A stretch of 64,000 nt of DNA from Spirosoma endbachense. Lineage in GTDB: Bacteria > Bacteroidota > Bacteroidia > Cytophagales > Spirosomataceae. The notes beneath the pieces are model-generated. The model was not told the origin of the DNA, did not search any database, and saw only the letters and a list, made by a program, of their open reading frames with translations. Below are positions 1 through 7,779 of the stretch, in pieces. Location of the stretch: positions 816,522-880,521 of the forward strand of contig NZ_CP045997.1 in NCBI RefSeq assembly GCF_010233585.1, read 5' to 3'. How positions within the stretch are numbered: position 1 is the stretch's first letter; every line of letters begins with the position of its first letter. Both the position numbers and the translations under genes were made by a program.

Positions 1-1
1 T

Positions 2-529
2 GCCTCGCCCGATCCGGCCTGTGCTGAGAATGTGTCGAACCTGCTCCGGTGCCGGTTCGTACAGACCACACCCGTTGATGATATTTATGGCATTGAGTAC
101 AGCGCCGTTATGAAAAATATCATCGCACTGGCTTGTGGCATTACCCGCGGACTGGGTTATGGCGACAATTTTCAGGCAGTGTTGGTATCCAACGCCATGC
201 AGGAAATTAAGCGATTTGTTGATGCTATTTATCCTAAACATCGTGACCTGAGCGGCTCGGCTTACCTCGGTGATTTACTCGTAACGGCCTATTCGCCATT
301 CAGCCGAAACCGAACCTTCGGAACGCTGATCGGTCGTGGGTATACCATTCAATCGGCACAGGCAGAAATGAACATGATCGCCGAGGGTTATTACGCGGTC
401 AAGAGTATCTACGAAATCAACCGACGATTCAACGTCAAAATGCCGATTGTCGACGCGGTTTATACTATTCTTTACGAAAAAGCCGCGCCAACTGCAGAAA
501 TGAATGCCTTGAAAGAGTTATTAACGTAA
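2..529 (+). CDS. gpsA: Glycerol-3-phosphate dehydrogenase [NAD(P)+], C-terminal part
   Basis: The gene runs off the left edge; the reading frame is open from base 2, so the real start is outside the window. GpsA reduces dihydroxyacetone phosphate to sn-glycerol 3-phosphate in the cytoplasm for phospholipid synthesis. The visible part is the helical C-terminal substrate domain. It includes YGIEYSAVMKNIIALACGI (catalytic-domain Lys/Asn region), GLGYGDN, YLGDLLVTAYS followed by SRNRTFG, and the AEGYYAVKSIYEI helix. These match the order of conserved blocks in the family. The insertion FVDAIYPKHRDL between two blocks is slightly longer than in the commonest versions. The NAD-binding N-terminal half is not seen. 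A GTG at base 32 could be read as a start but would give a headless fragment, so it is rejected. Confidence 0.9.
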   Translation, partial: ASPDPACAENVSNLLRCRFVQTTPVDDIYGIEYSAVMKNIIALACGITRGLGYGDNFQAVLVSNAMQEIKRFVDAIYPKHRDLSGSAYLGDLLVTAYSPFSRNRTFGTLIGRGYTIQSAQAEMNMIAEGYYAVKSIYEINRRFNVKMPIVDAVYTILYEKAAPTAEMNALKELLT

Positions 530-587
530 TAGAGCTAAGCCGGATGAAAGTGATCGTTGCCAGGTATTAGCGCTGTTGTCGTATTGA

Positions 588-1073
588 ATGGAGAATATAA
601 AAGACTTATTCAACGTATTTCCACGTCCGGGCCGGGTAGAGTGGATTGGCATTCGGCCAGAACGGCGGAACCCCGTAGACGTTGTGCAATCGGTCGAGGT
701 GTCGGAGAAGAAGGGGCTGATTGGTGATCATTACAGCGGGCAGAGCGGAAATCGTCATATTACCCTCATTCAGGCCGAGCATTTGCCGGTCGTAGCTGCG
801 CTGACTGGTCGCGACGAACTTGATCCGGGCATCGTTCGCCGAAATCTTGTCATTTCTGGGATTAATCTACTGGCCCTCAAAGAGCAGCAGATTGAGATTG
901 GTGAGGTCGTACTTCAGGTTACCGGGCAGTGCCATCCCTGCTCCAAAATGGAAACGGCGCTTGGGCCTGGCGGTTACAATGCCATGCGTGGACACGGAGG
1001 CATGACTGCGAAGGTGATTCGGGGTGGAACAATACGAGTTGGGGATACCGTCGTCGTAACTAAACCGACCTGA
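588..1073 (+). CDS. MOSC domain protein
   Basis: A stand-alone MOSC (molybdenum cofactor sulfurase C-terminal) domain of 161 residues. Visible family marks are GLIGDHYSGQSGNRHITLIQ near residues 44-63, a central IVRRNLVISGINLLAL block, and the conserved cysteine segment GQCHPCSKMETALGPGGYNA around residues 113-132. The C-terminal strand GGTIRVGDTVVV is typical. MOSC proteins are thought to bind or transfer sulfur or the molybdenum cofactor; the substrate of this one cannot be read from sequence. No signal peptide is present, so it should be cytosolic. It follows gpsA by 58 bases on the same strand and is convergent with the next gene only 20 bases away. A 61-residue reading frame inside it is a shadow. 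Confidence 0.85.
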   Translation: MENIKDLFNVFPRPGRVEWIGIRPERRNPVDVVQSVEVSEKKGLIGDHYSGQSGNRHITLIQAEHLPVVAALTGRDELDPGIVRRNLVISGINLLALKEQQIEIGEVVLQVTGQCHPCSKMETALGPGGYNAMRGHGGMTAKVIRGGTIRVGDTVVVTKPT

Positions 1074-1093
1074 TTGATATCAGTAATTCTAAA

Positions 1094-1873
1094 CTAGCGC
1101 TGTTTAGGTGCTTTGTCCGGATCAGAAGAGAGTTTGCTGGGTCGGTTGAAGCCGTCCCGGTAGCGATTGCGCAGTTGCTGGATGGTATTGATGAGATCGT
1201 AGTCCTGCGATTTGAGCAGAAACTCATCATCCAGATCGCAGAAATCAAAGAAGCGGTCGATTTCATCGGCTTTGAGGTTGGTCGACTGTTCGACCAGTAA
1301 TCGGAATCGTTCGAGAGCCAACGCATGACGTCGGTCCTGCTGCATGATGTAATACGCCTTCCGGTCAGATTTGGGCCGTTTGGCAAACAATTCATAGAGC
1401 AATGTAACGCCAGCCCCATCGGCCAGCCGGTCAAAAGCCTGTTCACCCGTCACTTTTTTTGAGGCTACGGGTTCATCCAAAAGCTGCTGAATCTCCCGCT
1501 TGACTTCTTCATACCGTTTTCCTGTAACCGTAACCTCCGCCAGCTCCACAACGCGGTAAGGCATGGGAGGTAGGGCAAGGGCCGTGATGGTTGGGTTGTC
1601 GGAACCGTCGTAGCGAATGCCCGTGCGGTTATACAACTGGCTCGTGAGAATGAGCGAATCGCCGGGTAAAACCGTCAGGAAAAAACGGCCGGTTGAGTTG
1701 GTTCTGGCTCGCTGACGAGTCCGCTGGTTAATGACTGTAACTTTGTCAACCCCTTTTTGGCTGGTCTGGTCAACCACCGTGCCAATAACATATTTGCCTT
1801 GTGCCCATGCAGTACCCGGTTCAGCGACCAGCGCGGTCAGAATAAGCAGGAGTAGAACGATGAGTTGACGCAT
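1094..1873 (-). CDS. Exported protein with carboxypeptidase-regulatory-like (beta-sandwich) domain
   Basis: The protein has 259 residues. Residues 1-25 form a signal peptide (MRQLIVLLLLILTALVAEPG, then AWAQ). Residues about 27-110 read as a carboxypeptidase regulatory-like beta-sandwich: YVIGTVVDQTSQKGVDKVTV, then RARTNSTGRFFLTVLPGDSL. This fold is also found at the N-terminus of SusC proteins, but no TonB plug or barrel follows here. The remaining 150 residues are charged and helical (EVKREIQQLLDEP, DEIDRFFDFCDLDDEFLL) and match no family I can name. It is probably periplasmic or outer-membrane associated. No function can be assigned. It lies downstream of the HAD gene on the same strand, separated by a hairpin. 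Confidence 0.75.
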   Translation of the reverse strand: MRQLIVLLLLILTALVAEPGTAWAQGKYVIGTVVDQTSQKGVDKVTVINQRTRQRARTNSTGRFFLTVLPGDSLILTSQLYNRTGIRYDGSDNPTITALALPPMPYRVVELAEVTVTGKRYEEVKREIQQLLDEPVASKKVTGEQAFDRLADGAGVTLLYELFAKRPKSDRKAYYIMQQDRRHALALERFRLLVEQSTNLKADEIDRFFDFCDLDDEFLLKSQDYDLINTIQQLRNRYRDGFNRPSKLSSDPDKAPKQR

Positions 1874-1887
1874 AGGGCTTATAAAAC

Positions 1888-1922
1888 AACCTGTGCCACT
1901 GCTCAGCGCAATGGCACAGGTT
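1888..1922 (-). terminator. Terminator-like hairpin after the HAD gene
   Basis: An exact 11-base inverted repeat (AACCTGTGCCA / TGGCACAGGTT) with a 13-base loop. On the minus strand it is followed by GTTTTAT, an interrupted U-tract. It sits 60 bases after the HAD stop codon and 15 bases before the ATG of the next minus-strand gene, so it probably separates the two transcripts. Assignment as a terminator is an inference. Confidence 0.5.
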
Positions 1923-1981
1923 TTACACAGTCAGTACGTAAAGTTACGTTTTTTTTGGTTTCGCCAAGGTGAACTACCGCG

Positions 1982-2644
1982 TTAAAAAACGTTAACCAGT
2001 TGCTGTACCCGTTCGAGAGACGTTTCCGTAAAATCCCGAATGACATCATCGACAAACGGCCGAAGCTCATCCGGGGTTAGGGTTGTGGCGACCCCAACGA
2101 CAAAAGCGCCCGCTGCTTTACCGGCCTGAATGCCCGGCATCGAATCTTCAAAGACAACGCTATCTGCCGGATCGACACCTAATTGGGCCATTGCTTTCTG
2201 GTAAATTTCCGGGTCAGGTTTGGGGTGACTGACCATACTTTCGTTCAGCAGGGCATCGAAATAAGGACGAAGATTCAGCGCATCGATAATAAAGTCGAGG
2301 TTTTCGACGGGAGCCGACGTAGCCACCGCTGTGCGAATACCAGCCGCCTTTAACGCTTTCAGAAAGTCGACAAATCCCGCTACAGGCGTGATAACCGGTT
2401 CATACAGTTCCCGAAATAATGCTTCCTTTTCGTAAGCTAACTGGAGTGATTCCGCTGCGGTAAGCGTACGGTCCGCGAATAAATGAGCGACAATATCGGT
2501 ATTGTGTTTTCCCGAAACGTATTGAATAAAATCGCTGTCACTCAATGTTTTGCCATAGCGCTGATAATACTCCCGCCAGGCAATTCGGTGGTGTGGATTC
2601 GTATCCACGATCACACCGTCCATGTCAAAAATTACTGCTTTCAT
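1982..2644 (-). CDS. HAD-superfamily hydrolase, beta-phosphoglucomutase-like
   Basis: A 220-residue cytosolic HAD protein. Motif I is FDMDGVIVDTNPHH, with nucleophile Asp7 and acid/base Asp9. Motif II is AVATSAP near residue 107. Motif III is the lysine in SHPKPDPEIY. Motif IV is VFEDSMPGIQAGKAAG. A helical cap domain lies between motifs I and II, as in subfamily IA. The VDTNPHH stretch after motif I resembles beta-phosphoglucomutases and related sugar-phosphate phosphatases, which act on small phosphorylated sugars. The sequence does not separate mutase from phosphatase. It is a single gene between the MFS gene and the small exported protein, all on the minus strand. Confidence 0.85.
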   Translation of the reverse strand: MKAVIFDMDGVIVDTNPHHRIAWREYYQRYGKTLSDSDFIQYVSGKHNTDIVAHLFADRTLTAAESLQLAYEKEALFRELYEPVITPVAGFVDFLKALKAAGIRTAVATSAPVENLDFIIDALNLRPYFDALLNESMVSHPKPDPEIYQKAMAQLGVDPADSVVFEDSMPGIQAGKAAGAFVVGVATTLTPDELRPFVDDVIRDFTETSLERVQQLVNVF

Positions 2645-2656
2645 ACTTTGATAGTG

Positions 2657-2722
2657 AACACCGGGAACGTTTTGACAGCCAATACAGCGATGATTTCGCT
2701 CTGAAAATCACTGCCCGGTGTT
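2657..2722 (-). terminator. Weak hairpin between MFS and HAD genes
   Basis: Nine-base arms AACACCGGG (2657-2665) and CCCGGTGTT (2714-2722) enclose 48 bases. A second small inverted repeat (TGATTT at 2691 / AAATCA at 2705) lies within. It starts 7 bases after the MFS stop codon (minus strand) and lies before the HAD start. It could end the MFS transcript, but the long loop and lack of a U-run make this weak. Confidence 0.3.
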
Positions 2723-2728
2723 TGTCGG

Positions 2729-3937
2729 TTAAAATAAGTTTACAATACGTGCCAGACCTGCTGAAATGAGGAGCACGACGGCTACAAAGCCTAAGCCATA
2801 GTACAGCCCAAACGCTTCGGCGACGAAGCCGATGACGGGTGGTCCAGCCAGAAATCCGATGAAGCTAAAGGTAGCAAAGGTAGCTAAACCGGCAGCGGGT
2901 GGAATACCCGGTACGCGCATGGAGGCAGCATACAAAATGGGTGCTCCGAGTGAGCAACCTGCCCCCAGTATGGCAAAGCCAATGAGCGCCGTGGCCGGAT
3001 AGGGGAGTGCGATGGCAAAGAAAAGGCCAAATGCCGCTAATAAACCGCCAATTTGCAGCCAGCGTTTAGAGCCGATTTTAGGGATTATGGCATCGCCCAG
3101 AAACCGCAAACTTGTCATCATCAATGAAAAGCTTCCAAAGCCCAGAGCCGCAATCTGACTGCTGGCCCCAAGGGTTTCGCGCAGATACACCGCGCTCCAG
3201 TCGAAGGCGGCACCCTCGCCCATTGCCACTGCCAGACCGATCAGAATCATCAGGAGCAGATCCAGATTGGGCCGTACGAAGGATGATCCCGTTTTTTCGC
3301 CGGTTTCGGTCCGGCTGCTCGACGGAATCTGAGCCAGCAACGGCTGAAGCGCAAATGTCAGGATAAGGATCAGGCCCGACATGATCGCTACGTGTACCGC
3401 AGGCGACACGTGCAGGGCAATAACGGCCCCGGCAATGCCCGAGCCGAGCAGGCCACCCAGGCTCCACATACCATGACAGGACGACATGATGACAATGCCC
3501 TGCGATCGTTCGAGGTTGGTTGCACTGGTGTTCATGGCCACATTGATCAGGGCTGCATTAAGGCCCATCAGAAACAGGCCGATAGCCAGAACAGCCGGAT
3601 TCGGCGCATTAAGCGGAATCAGAACCGCTACTGTCAAACCCACCGCCGACCAGAAACATGCTTTCGCTTCGCCTAACCTGGAAATAACCCAACCGGTCAG
3701 AGGATTCATAATCAGTAACCCAACTGGCATGGCAAAGAGCGTTAAGCCCAGTTCAGAGTCAGAAAGGTGTAATTTTTCTTTTACGTGCGGTATATGAGCG
3801 ACCCAGCTGCCGAACAGAATACTGTCGGAAGCAAAGACCAGTCCAATTGCCAGGGCATGCCGGTTCAGAAAAAACGTCAACAGGTTGCGGACGAATGGAT
3901 TCCGGTGCGGCTTATCGATAGAAATCGTTGTATTCAT
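2729..3937 (-). CDS. MFS transporter
   Basis: A 402-residue integral membrane protein with about 12 hydrophobic segments. The N-terminus (SIDKPHRNPFVRNLLTFFLN) is cytosolic. Loop 2-3 carries the MFS A-motif-like stretch GWVISRLGEAKACFWS. The central region around residues 205-225 (PSSSRTETGEKTGSSF) is a hydrophilic linker between the two six-helix halves. The profile resembles bacterial MFS carriers related to fucose permease and YbjJ/inner-membrane family members (ASDSILFGSWVAHIPHVKEK), but the substrate is not readable. The ATG at 3937 sits only 6 bases past a terminator-like hairpin. Upstream of it is msrA on the same strand. Confidence 0.85.
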   Translation of the reverse strand: MNTTISIDKPHRNPFVRNLLTFFLNRHALAIGLVFASDSILFGSWVAHIPHVKEKLHLSDSELGLTLFAMPVGLLIMNPLTGWVISRLGEAKACFWSAVGLTVAVLIPLNAPNPAVLAIGLFLMGLNAALINVAMNTSATNLERSQGIVIMSSCHGMWSLGGLLGSGIAGAVIALHVSPAVHVAIMSGLILILTFALQPLLAQIPSSSRTETGEKTGSSFVRPNLDLLLMILIGLAVAMGEGAAFDWSAVYLRETLGASSQIAALGFGSFSLMMTSLRFLGDAIIPKIGSKRWLQIGGLLAAFGLFFAIALPYPATALIGFAILGAGCSLGAPILYAASMRVPGIPPAAGLATFATFSFIGFLAGPPVIGFVAEAFGLYYGLGFVAVVLLISAGLARIVNLF

Positions 3938-3943
3938 ACTGCA

Positions 3944-3971
3944 AAAATAGCCAGCGATTGCTGGCTATTTT
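3944..3971 (-). terminator. Rho-independent-type terminator of msrA
   Basis: A perfect 12-base stem (AAAATAGCCAGC / GCTGGCTATTTT) with a 4-base loop. Read on the minus strand, the stem ends in five T residues. It lies 55 bases after the msrA stop codon and 6 bases before the MFS ATG, so it is also within the leader of the MFS gene. Confidence 0.65.
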
Positions 3972-4025
3972 ATTAATCTATTATCCGTAACTGATGGTAC
4001 ATTACCTGTTTCAGTTCGAAAAGGG

Positions 4026-4685
4026 TTAATTCATTGTCAACCCGGTATTATTTTTAAGGTGGCCTGCCATCGCTTTACGTAGCTTTTCGACCTTTGGTAA
4101 CGAAACTCCCTGGATGTAAGGCTGGTCGGGATGCAGGGAAAAATAATTCTGGTGGTAATTTTCGGCCGGATAGAAAACCTTAAACGGTTCAACCTCCGTC
4201 ACGACTTTACCACTGTAATGTTTTGATTCGTTAACCCGCTTGATGGCGGCATCGATTTCGGCTTTTTCGGCGGGTGTCCGGTAGAAAACCATCGACCGGT
4301 AATCGCGGCCTACGTCTGGTCCCTGACGATTGAGCGTGGTGGGGTCATGACCCGCAAAAAACGCATCGAGCAACTGTGAATACGTAATGACTTTAGGGTC
4401 GTAATAAACCTGTACGGATTCAGCGTGCCCCGTTTCATCAGTAGAAACCTGTTCGTAAGTCGGATTTTTGACGGTGCCACCGGCGTAACCGGAGATTACC
4501 TCGTTTACACCTTTAAGTTGGTTCATGCCTTCATCCAAAGCCCAGAAGCAGCCGCCAGCGAATGTCGCCACCGCTTCACCCGTTTTGGGCGTGGGCAGTT
4601 TAGCCGGTGTGTAATCTTTAGACTGGCCTTGGGCGCAACCCGCCAGTAAGAGTATATTGAGCGCCAATAAATGAATTCGTTTCAT
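4026..4685 (-). CDS. msrA: Peptide-methionine (S)-S-oxide reductase MsrA, lipoprotein form
   Basis: MsrA repairs the S-epimer of methionine sulfoxide in proteins and free methionine. The catalytic motif GGCFWALDEG is present (Cys46 with the start chosen here). ISGYAGGTVKNPTYEQVSTD, HAESVQVYYDP, FFAGHDPTTLNRQGPDVG, DYRSMVFYRTP and YPAENYHQNYF follow in family order. I chose the ATG at 4685 rather than 4703 because it begins a clean lipoprotein signal (MKRIHLLALNILLLAGC) with the lipid-anchor Cys at residue 17. The enzyme should therefore sit in the periplasm, tethered to a membrane. Downstream resolving cysteines are not visible, so recycling chemistry is uncertain. It is divergent from the AraC-type gene, with 178 bases between the two starts. 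Confidence 0.93.
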   Translation of the reverse strand: MKRIHLLALNILLLAGCAQGQSKDYTPAKLPTPKTGEAVATFAGGCFWALDEGMNQLKGVNEVISGYAGGTVKNPTYEQVSTDETGHAESVQVYYDPKVITYSQLLDAFFAGHDPTTLNRQGPDVGRDYRSMVFYRTPAEKAEIDAAIKRVNESKHYSGKVVTEVEPFKVFYPAENYHQNYFSLHPDQPYIQGVSLPKVEKLRKAMAGHLKNNTGLTMN

Positions 4686-4863
4686 GCTGTTTATGGTTAG
4701 CATTTTGTTGGTTAATAAACGTTTGAAAACGGATTGCGGTTTCTTTTATGTGTCGCCTGGAAGACAAAATATGTTAAATTGAAGAAGAAAGAAAGCTGAG
4801 CACCTAAAGGGAAAGAAATCGGCGCTCAACGTCTCTTGGCCTTCATTACACGTTTCCTCCAAT

Positions 4864-5712
4864 ATGAAACTCCAATTCGAAAAAATTGAGCCGGAAGCGG
4901 GTAGTTCGTTCCGGGTTGTGCATAGTACAGAGCCGGAAACCTGCCGGGTATACTGGCATTATCATCCTGAATATGAGATTGTTTTCATTCCCAGTGGTGA
5001 TGGACAGCGACGGGTTGGCACCAACGTGTCGCGCTATGAAGGGGGAGAACTGGTATTTATTGGGCCAAACCTGCCCCACCTGAATTTTAGCTATGGAAAA
5101 GAGGGTCAGTTCGAGGAAATTGTGGTGCAGATGCGTGATGACTTTCTGGGCGAAACATTCCTGCAAAAGCCCGAATTAAAAGGCGTTCAGCGCCTGTTTG
5201 AGCGGGCACACAGAGGACTTACGTTTGGTGGTAATACCAAGCAAAAGGTAGGTCCCTGGCTGGCTCAACTGCCCGACCAGTCACCATTTGAGCGATTACT
5301 GACCCTCTTACGGGTGTTACAGCAACTGGCCGATGCGTCGGATGTCGAGCCACTCCATGCCGACGGTGTTCGGTTTGATCTGAACCCCAAAGAGCAGGAG
5401 CGGATTAATCGAGTATGTCAGTACGTTGAGCAACATTATGCCCAACCCGTTGATGTTCGGGAGGTTGCAGACCTTGCGAGCCTTACAGTTCCGGCCTTTT
5501 GTCGTTATTTTAAGCGAATGACGCATCTGACCTTCACCGATTTTGTAAACGAATACCGTGTCAATCAGGCTCGCCGGATGCTTCAGTCATCCCGTACGGT
5601 GGCTGATGTAGGCTTTGCCGTCGGGTTCAATAACCTGTCCCATTTCAACAAAACGTTTCGCGCCGTAACTGGCCAGACACCGAGTGCTTACCGGAAGGCA
5701 CTGATCGGATAG
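4864..5712 (+). CDS. AraC-family transcriptional regulator with cupin sensor domain
   Basis: The protein has 282 residues. The N-terminal cupin-like part contains WHYHPEYEIVFIPSGDGQRR and GELVFIGPNLPHLNFS, typical of sugar-sensing AraC proteins. The C-terminal 100 residues carry two helix-turn-helix units: DVREVADLASLTVPAFCRYF, and ADVGFAVGFNNLSHFNKTF followed by TGQTPSAYRK. The second unit is the strongly conserved AraC signature. It is probably a ligand-controlled activator of a carbohydrate gene set. It is divergent from msrA, and its nearest downstream genes are the ECF sigma unit, so the target cannot be assigned from position. A long palindrome follows the stop codon after 50 bases. Confidence 0.9.
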   Translation: MKLQFEKIEPEAGSSFRVVHSTEPETCRVYWHYHPEYEIVFIPSGDGQRRVGTNVSRYEGGELVFIGPNLPHLNFSYGKEGQFEEIVVQMRDDFLGETFLQKPELKGVQRLFERAHRGLTFGGNTKQKVGPWLAQLPDQSPFERLLTLLRVLQQLADASDVEPLHADGVRFDLNPKEQERINRVCQYVEQHYAQPVDVREVADLASLTVPAFCRYFKRMTHLTFTDFVNEYRVNQARRMLQSSRTVADVGFAVGFNNLSHFNKTFRAVTGQTPSAYRKALIG

Positions 5713-5762
5713 AATCAGAAAAATAGACTATTCGCCGTGAGTACTGTAATCCGGTAATTGCG

Positions 5763-5846
5763 CTTCCGTCTGGAGCCTGAAGCCGTGCCACGGTTACTCG
5801 TAATGCGCAAACAAACCGTGGTACGGCTTCAGGCTCCAGACGGAAG
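5763..5846. repeat. Long palindrome, copy 1 of the CCRTGCCACGGTT family
   Basis: Arms of 33 bases (5763-5795 and 5814-5846) are complementary with a single difference that would be a G-U pair in RNA, around an 18-base loop. The loop-proximal end of the left arm is CCGTGCCACGGTT (5783-5795). That core recurs in the palindromes at 27112-27181 and 36623-36697. It begins 50 bases after the AraC stop codon. It could act as a terminator, an mRNA 3' stabiliser or a REP-like element. Confidence 0.8.
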
Positions 5847-5996
5847 GCTAACAATATTGTCTATAAAATTACTGGAATATATAGCGTGTTGATAGTTAAG
5901 GATTTAGCAAGAAATGCTGCTGCCCATTTTAAGAGATTTGCTGTAAGAAAGTAGACCTATAAAAATATTTTATTATCTATGTGAGGTAAGCAAGTC

Positions 5997-6043
5997 CAAA
6001 CTTGTCTATGTTAAGTACTACCCGCTTAACCTAGACAAGTTTG
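5997..6043. promoter_or_regulatory. 19-base inverted repeat abutting the sigma-factor start codon
   Basis: Left arm 5997-6015 and right arm 6025-6043 match in 18 of 19 positions around a 9-base spacer. Each arm contains AACTTGTCTA (5999-6008; reverse complement 6032-6041). The same 10-mer appears again at 6741-6750. The right arm ends one base before the ATG at 6045, so it would hide the ribosome-binding region if folded in RNA, or block transcription if bound by a protein. Confidence 0.6.
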
Positions 6044-6044
6044 T

Positions 6045-6731
6045 ATGCAGTCAGTACCTTTAGTTAATGACAAGCACCAATCCGACAGCATACTTCCTCT
6101 GTTGGTTAGCTATCAATCCGAAATCACAACCAAAGTGACGGATGATGAATTAATTCTTCGGCAATTATTTGCACAGGATGCAAAGAAAGGCTGTGCGTTT
6201 CTGTTTAGGCGGTATTATACGAATCTGGTCAATCATGCTGTTCGTTTCGTCTATTCAAAGGAGGTAGCCGAAGATTTAGTAGCCGAAGTCTTCACATTAT
6301 TCTGGCAGGACCGGATTTTTGAACACATTACTACATCGTACCGGGCCTATCTCTACAAAGCCGTTCGGCATAAGGCTTACAATTACCTCCGCTGGGAATT
6401 ACGCAAATCAGATTCGTTGGAATTGGCTGACGATCAATCTATTCCCGCATCGCTGCAACCCGATCAGGTGCTGCATTACAGCGAGCTTCACCAGAAAATC
6501 GACTCGGTTATTCAATCCCTGCCTCCCCAATGCCAGCGGGCTTTTCTGTTGAGCCGCATTGAGGGTAAGAAATACGCTGAAATAGCGCAGGATATGCAGA
6601 TCAGTAGCAGCGCCGTTGAAAAGCTGCTCATCCGGGCCCTCAGCAAACTCCGCCAGGAGCTGAAAACCGAGTGGTTTATTTCGCTGCTCATGTGGCTTTC
6701 TGTTGGCTGTGCTTTAGGGTGGGTGAGGTAA
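6045..6731 (+). CDS. ECF RNA polymerase sigma factor (FecI / Bacteroidota type)
   Basis: The product is 228 residues. Region 2 spans about residues 37-100 (LFAQDAKKGCAFLFRRYYTN, EVAEDLVAEVFTLFW), and region 4 about residues 155-205 (CQRAFLLSRIEGKKYAEIAQ, SSAVEKLLIRALSKLRQEL). This is the organisation of ECF sigma factors paired with FecR proteins in Bacteroidota. It would direct RNA polymerase to promoters of its own uptake operon. The C-terminus has a hydrophobic tail (WFISLLMWLSVGCALGW), a feature seen in some Bacteroidota ECF factors. The ATG at 6045 touches an inverted repeat. A GTG at 6135, much closer to region 2, is an alternative start. The anti-sigma gene follows after 41 bases. Confidence 0.9.
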   Translation: MQSVPLVNDKHQSDSILPLLVSYQSEITTKVTDDELILRQLFAQDAKKGCAFLFRRYYTNLVNHAVRFVYSKEVAEDLVAEVFTLFWQDRIFEHITTSYRAYLYKAVRHKAYNYLRWELRKSDSLELADDQSIPASLQPDQVLHYSELHQKIDSVIQSLPPQCQRAFLLSRIEGKKYAEIAQDMQISSSAVEKLLIRALSKLRQELKTEWFISLLMWLSVGCALGWVR

Positions 6732-6740
6732 TGCGTACAC

Positions 6741-6750
6741 AACTTGTCTA
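6741..6750 (+). promoter_or_regulatory. Third copy of the AACTTGTCTA motif
   Basis: AACTTGTCTA lies between the sigma and anti-sigma genes, 22 bases before the ATG at 6773. The identical 10-mer forms both arms of the inverted repeat at 5997-6043. It may be part of a protein-binding site or of a promoter element; this is an inference from repetition alone. Confidence 0.4.
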
Positions 6751-6772
6751 ACTGGGAAATCAGAAATGAGCT

Positions 6773-7768
6773 ATGGAACCTTCGCTTATGAAAAATATAG
6801 TTTTTGATTTTTTTGATGGAAAAGCCACGGCTATCCAACGAAAATACATCGAAGCCTGGCTGGCCGAAGAAGCTAACCAGGAAACATACTATCAGTATCT
6901 CGATGAGTGGGAAAGTCAGCGGCCTCAATTTGCCCTGGATGCCGATAAAGCGCTGGATTCGTATCAGCAGATTTTACAGGATACCCATCCCCCTGCCTTT
7001 CCGCAGCGAATCTTAAAACCTGACCCGACAGCCTGGACACAACATTGGCTAAAGTGGAGTATCGCAGCTTCATTGCTGCTTGTGAGCCTTCTGGGTGCTT
7101 TTCTGTTCCGTTCCGAATTATTGAACAAGTCTTACCAGACAGCCTATGGCCAGACGGCTACGTTTCAATTATCGGATGGTACACGGGTTATGCTGAATGC
7201 CAATTCCAGGCTGACGGTGCCCCGGTTTGGCTTTGGAAGTGATACACGTCGGGTATTGCTGGAAGGCGAGGGCGAGTTCAAGGTTACACATACCATAACG
7301 AATCAGCGCTTTATTGTTCAAACACCGGCTAACCTTCGGGTAGAAGTGTTAGGCACCGAATTCGTTGTTTACGCCCGAAAACGGGGAGAGCGTGTTTTTC
7401 TCAACAAGGGTAAGGTTAAACTCCAGTTACCTCAGGGACAACAGCTTTATATGAAACCCGGCAACGTCGTGACAGTGGCTAATTCGGGACGCTACCAGCT
7501 AACGCAATCATCACCCGCACGTCATTATCTGGCCTGGAAAGATCATTGGTTTTATTTCGACAATACAACACTGGCCGAGATTGCCAGGCAAATTCAGGAG
7601 CGGTTCGGTGTGGATGTGGTTATTGCTGATCCTGAACTCGCCCAACGGCGTATTGCGGGCAATTTCAAGGCCGAAAAGGCTGATGATTTGCTGCAGATTT
7701 TGTCGGAATTACTGAATCTGGACGTAGTGAGAACCCGGCGTCATATTGAATTAAGAACACTTAACTGA
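6773..7768 (+). CDS. FecR-family anti-sigma factor
   Basis: The protein has 331 residues. A cytosolic N-terminus (residues 1-85, FFDGKATAIQRKYIEAWLAE) is the sigma-binding part in this family. One membrane segment follows near residues 88-112 (WSIAASLLLVSLLGAFLF). The periplasmic FecR domain comes next (TAYGQTATFQLSDGTRVMLN, LEGEGEFKV, VEVLGTEFVVYARKRGERVF), and then a C-terminal DUF4974-type domain (FYFDNTTLAEIARQIQERFG, AGNFKAEKADDLLQIL). It should hold the ECF sigma inactive until the STN domain of the neighbouring SusC signals ligand uptake. A second ATG at 6788 is an equally plausible start. The SusC gene begins 11 bases after its stop. Confidence 0.92.
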   Translation: MEPSLMKNIVFDFFDGKATAIQRKYIEAWLAEEANQETYYQYLDEWESQRPQFALDADKALDSYQQILQDTHPPAFPQRILKPDPTAWTQHWLKWSIAASLLLVSLLGAFLFRSELLNKSYQTAYGQTATFQLSDGTRVMLNANSRLTVPRFGFGSDTRRVLLEGEGEFKVTHTITNQRFIVQTPANLRVEVLGTEFVVYARKRGERVFLNKGKVKLQLPQGQQLYMKPGNVVTVANSGRYQLTQSSPARHYLAWKDHWFYFDNTTLAEIARQIQERFGVDVVIADPELAQRRIAGNFKAEKADDLLQILSELLNLDVVRTRRHIELRTLN

Positions 7769-7779
7769 CCAAACGAATC

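Larger units (their letters stand above)
5713..6044. other. Intergenic region between the AraC and sigma-factor genes
   Basis: 332 bases without a credible gene. It holds the 84-base palindrome at 5763-5846, an AT-rich stretch (5960-5980) that may contain the sigma-gene promoter, and the 19-base inverted repeat at 5997-6043. No tRNA or mobile-element end was recognised. Confidence 0.6.

Noticed and set aside
1060..1446. 128-residue reading frame on the minus strand at the end of the 1094 gene
   Set aside because: It overlaps the 1094-1873 gene in another frame, has no family features and has a composition unlike coding DNA around it.
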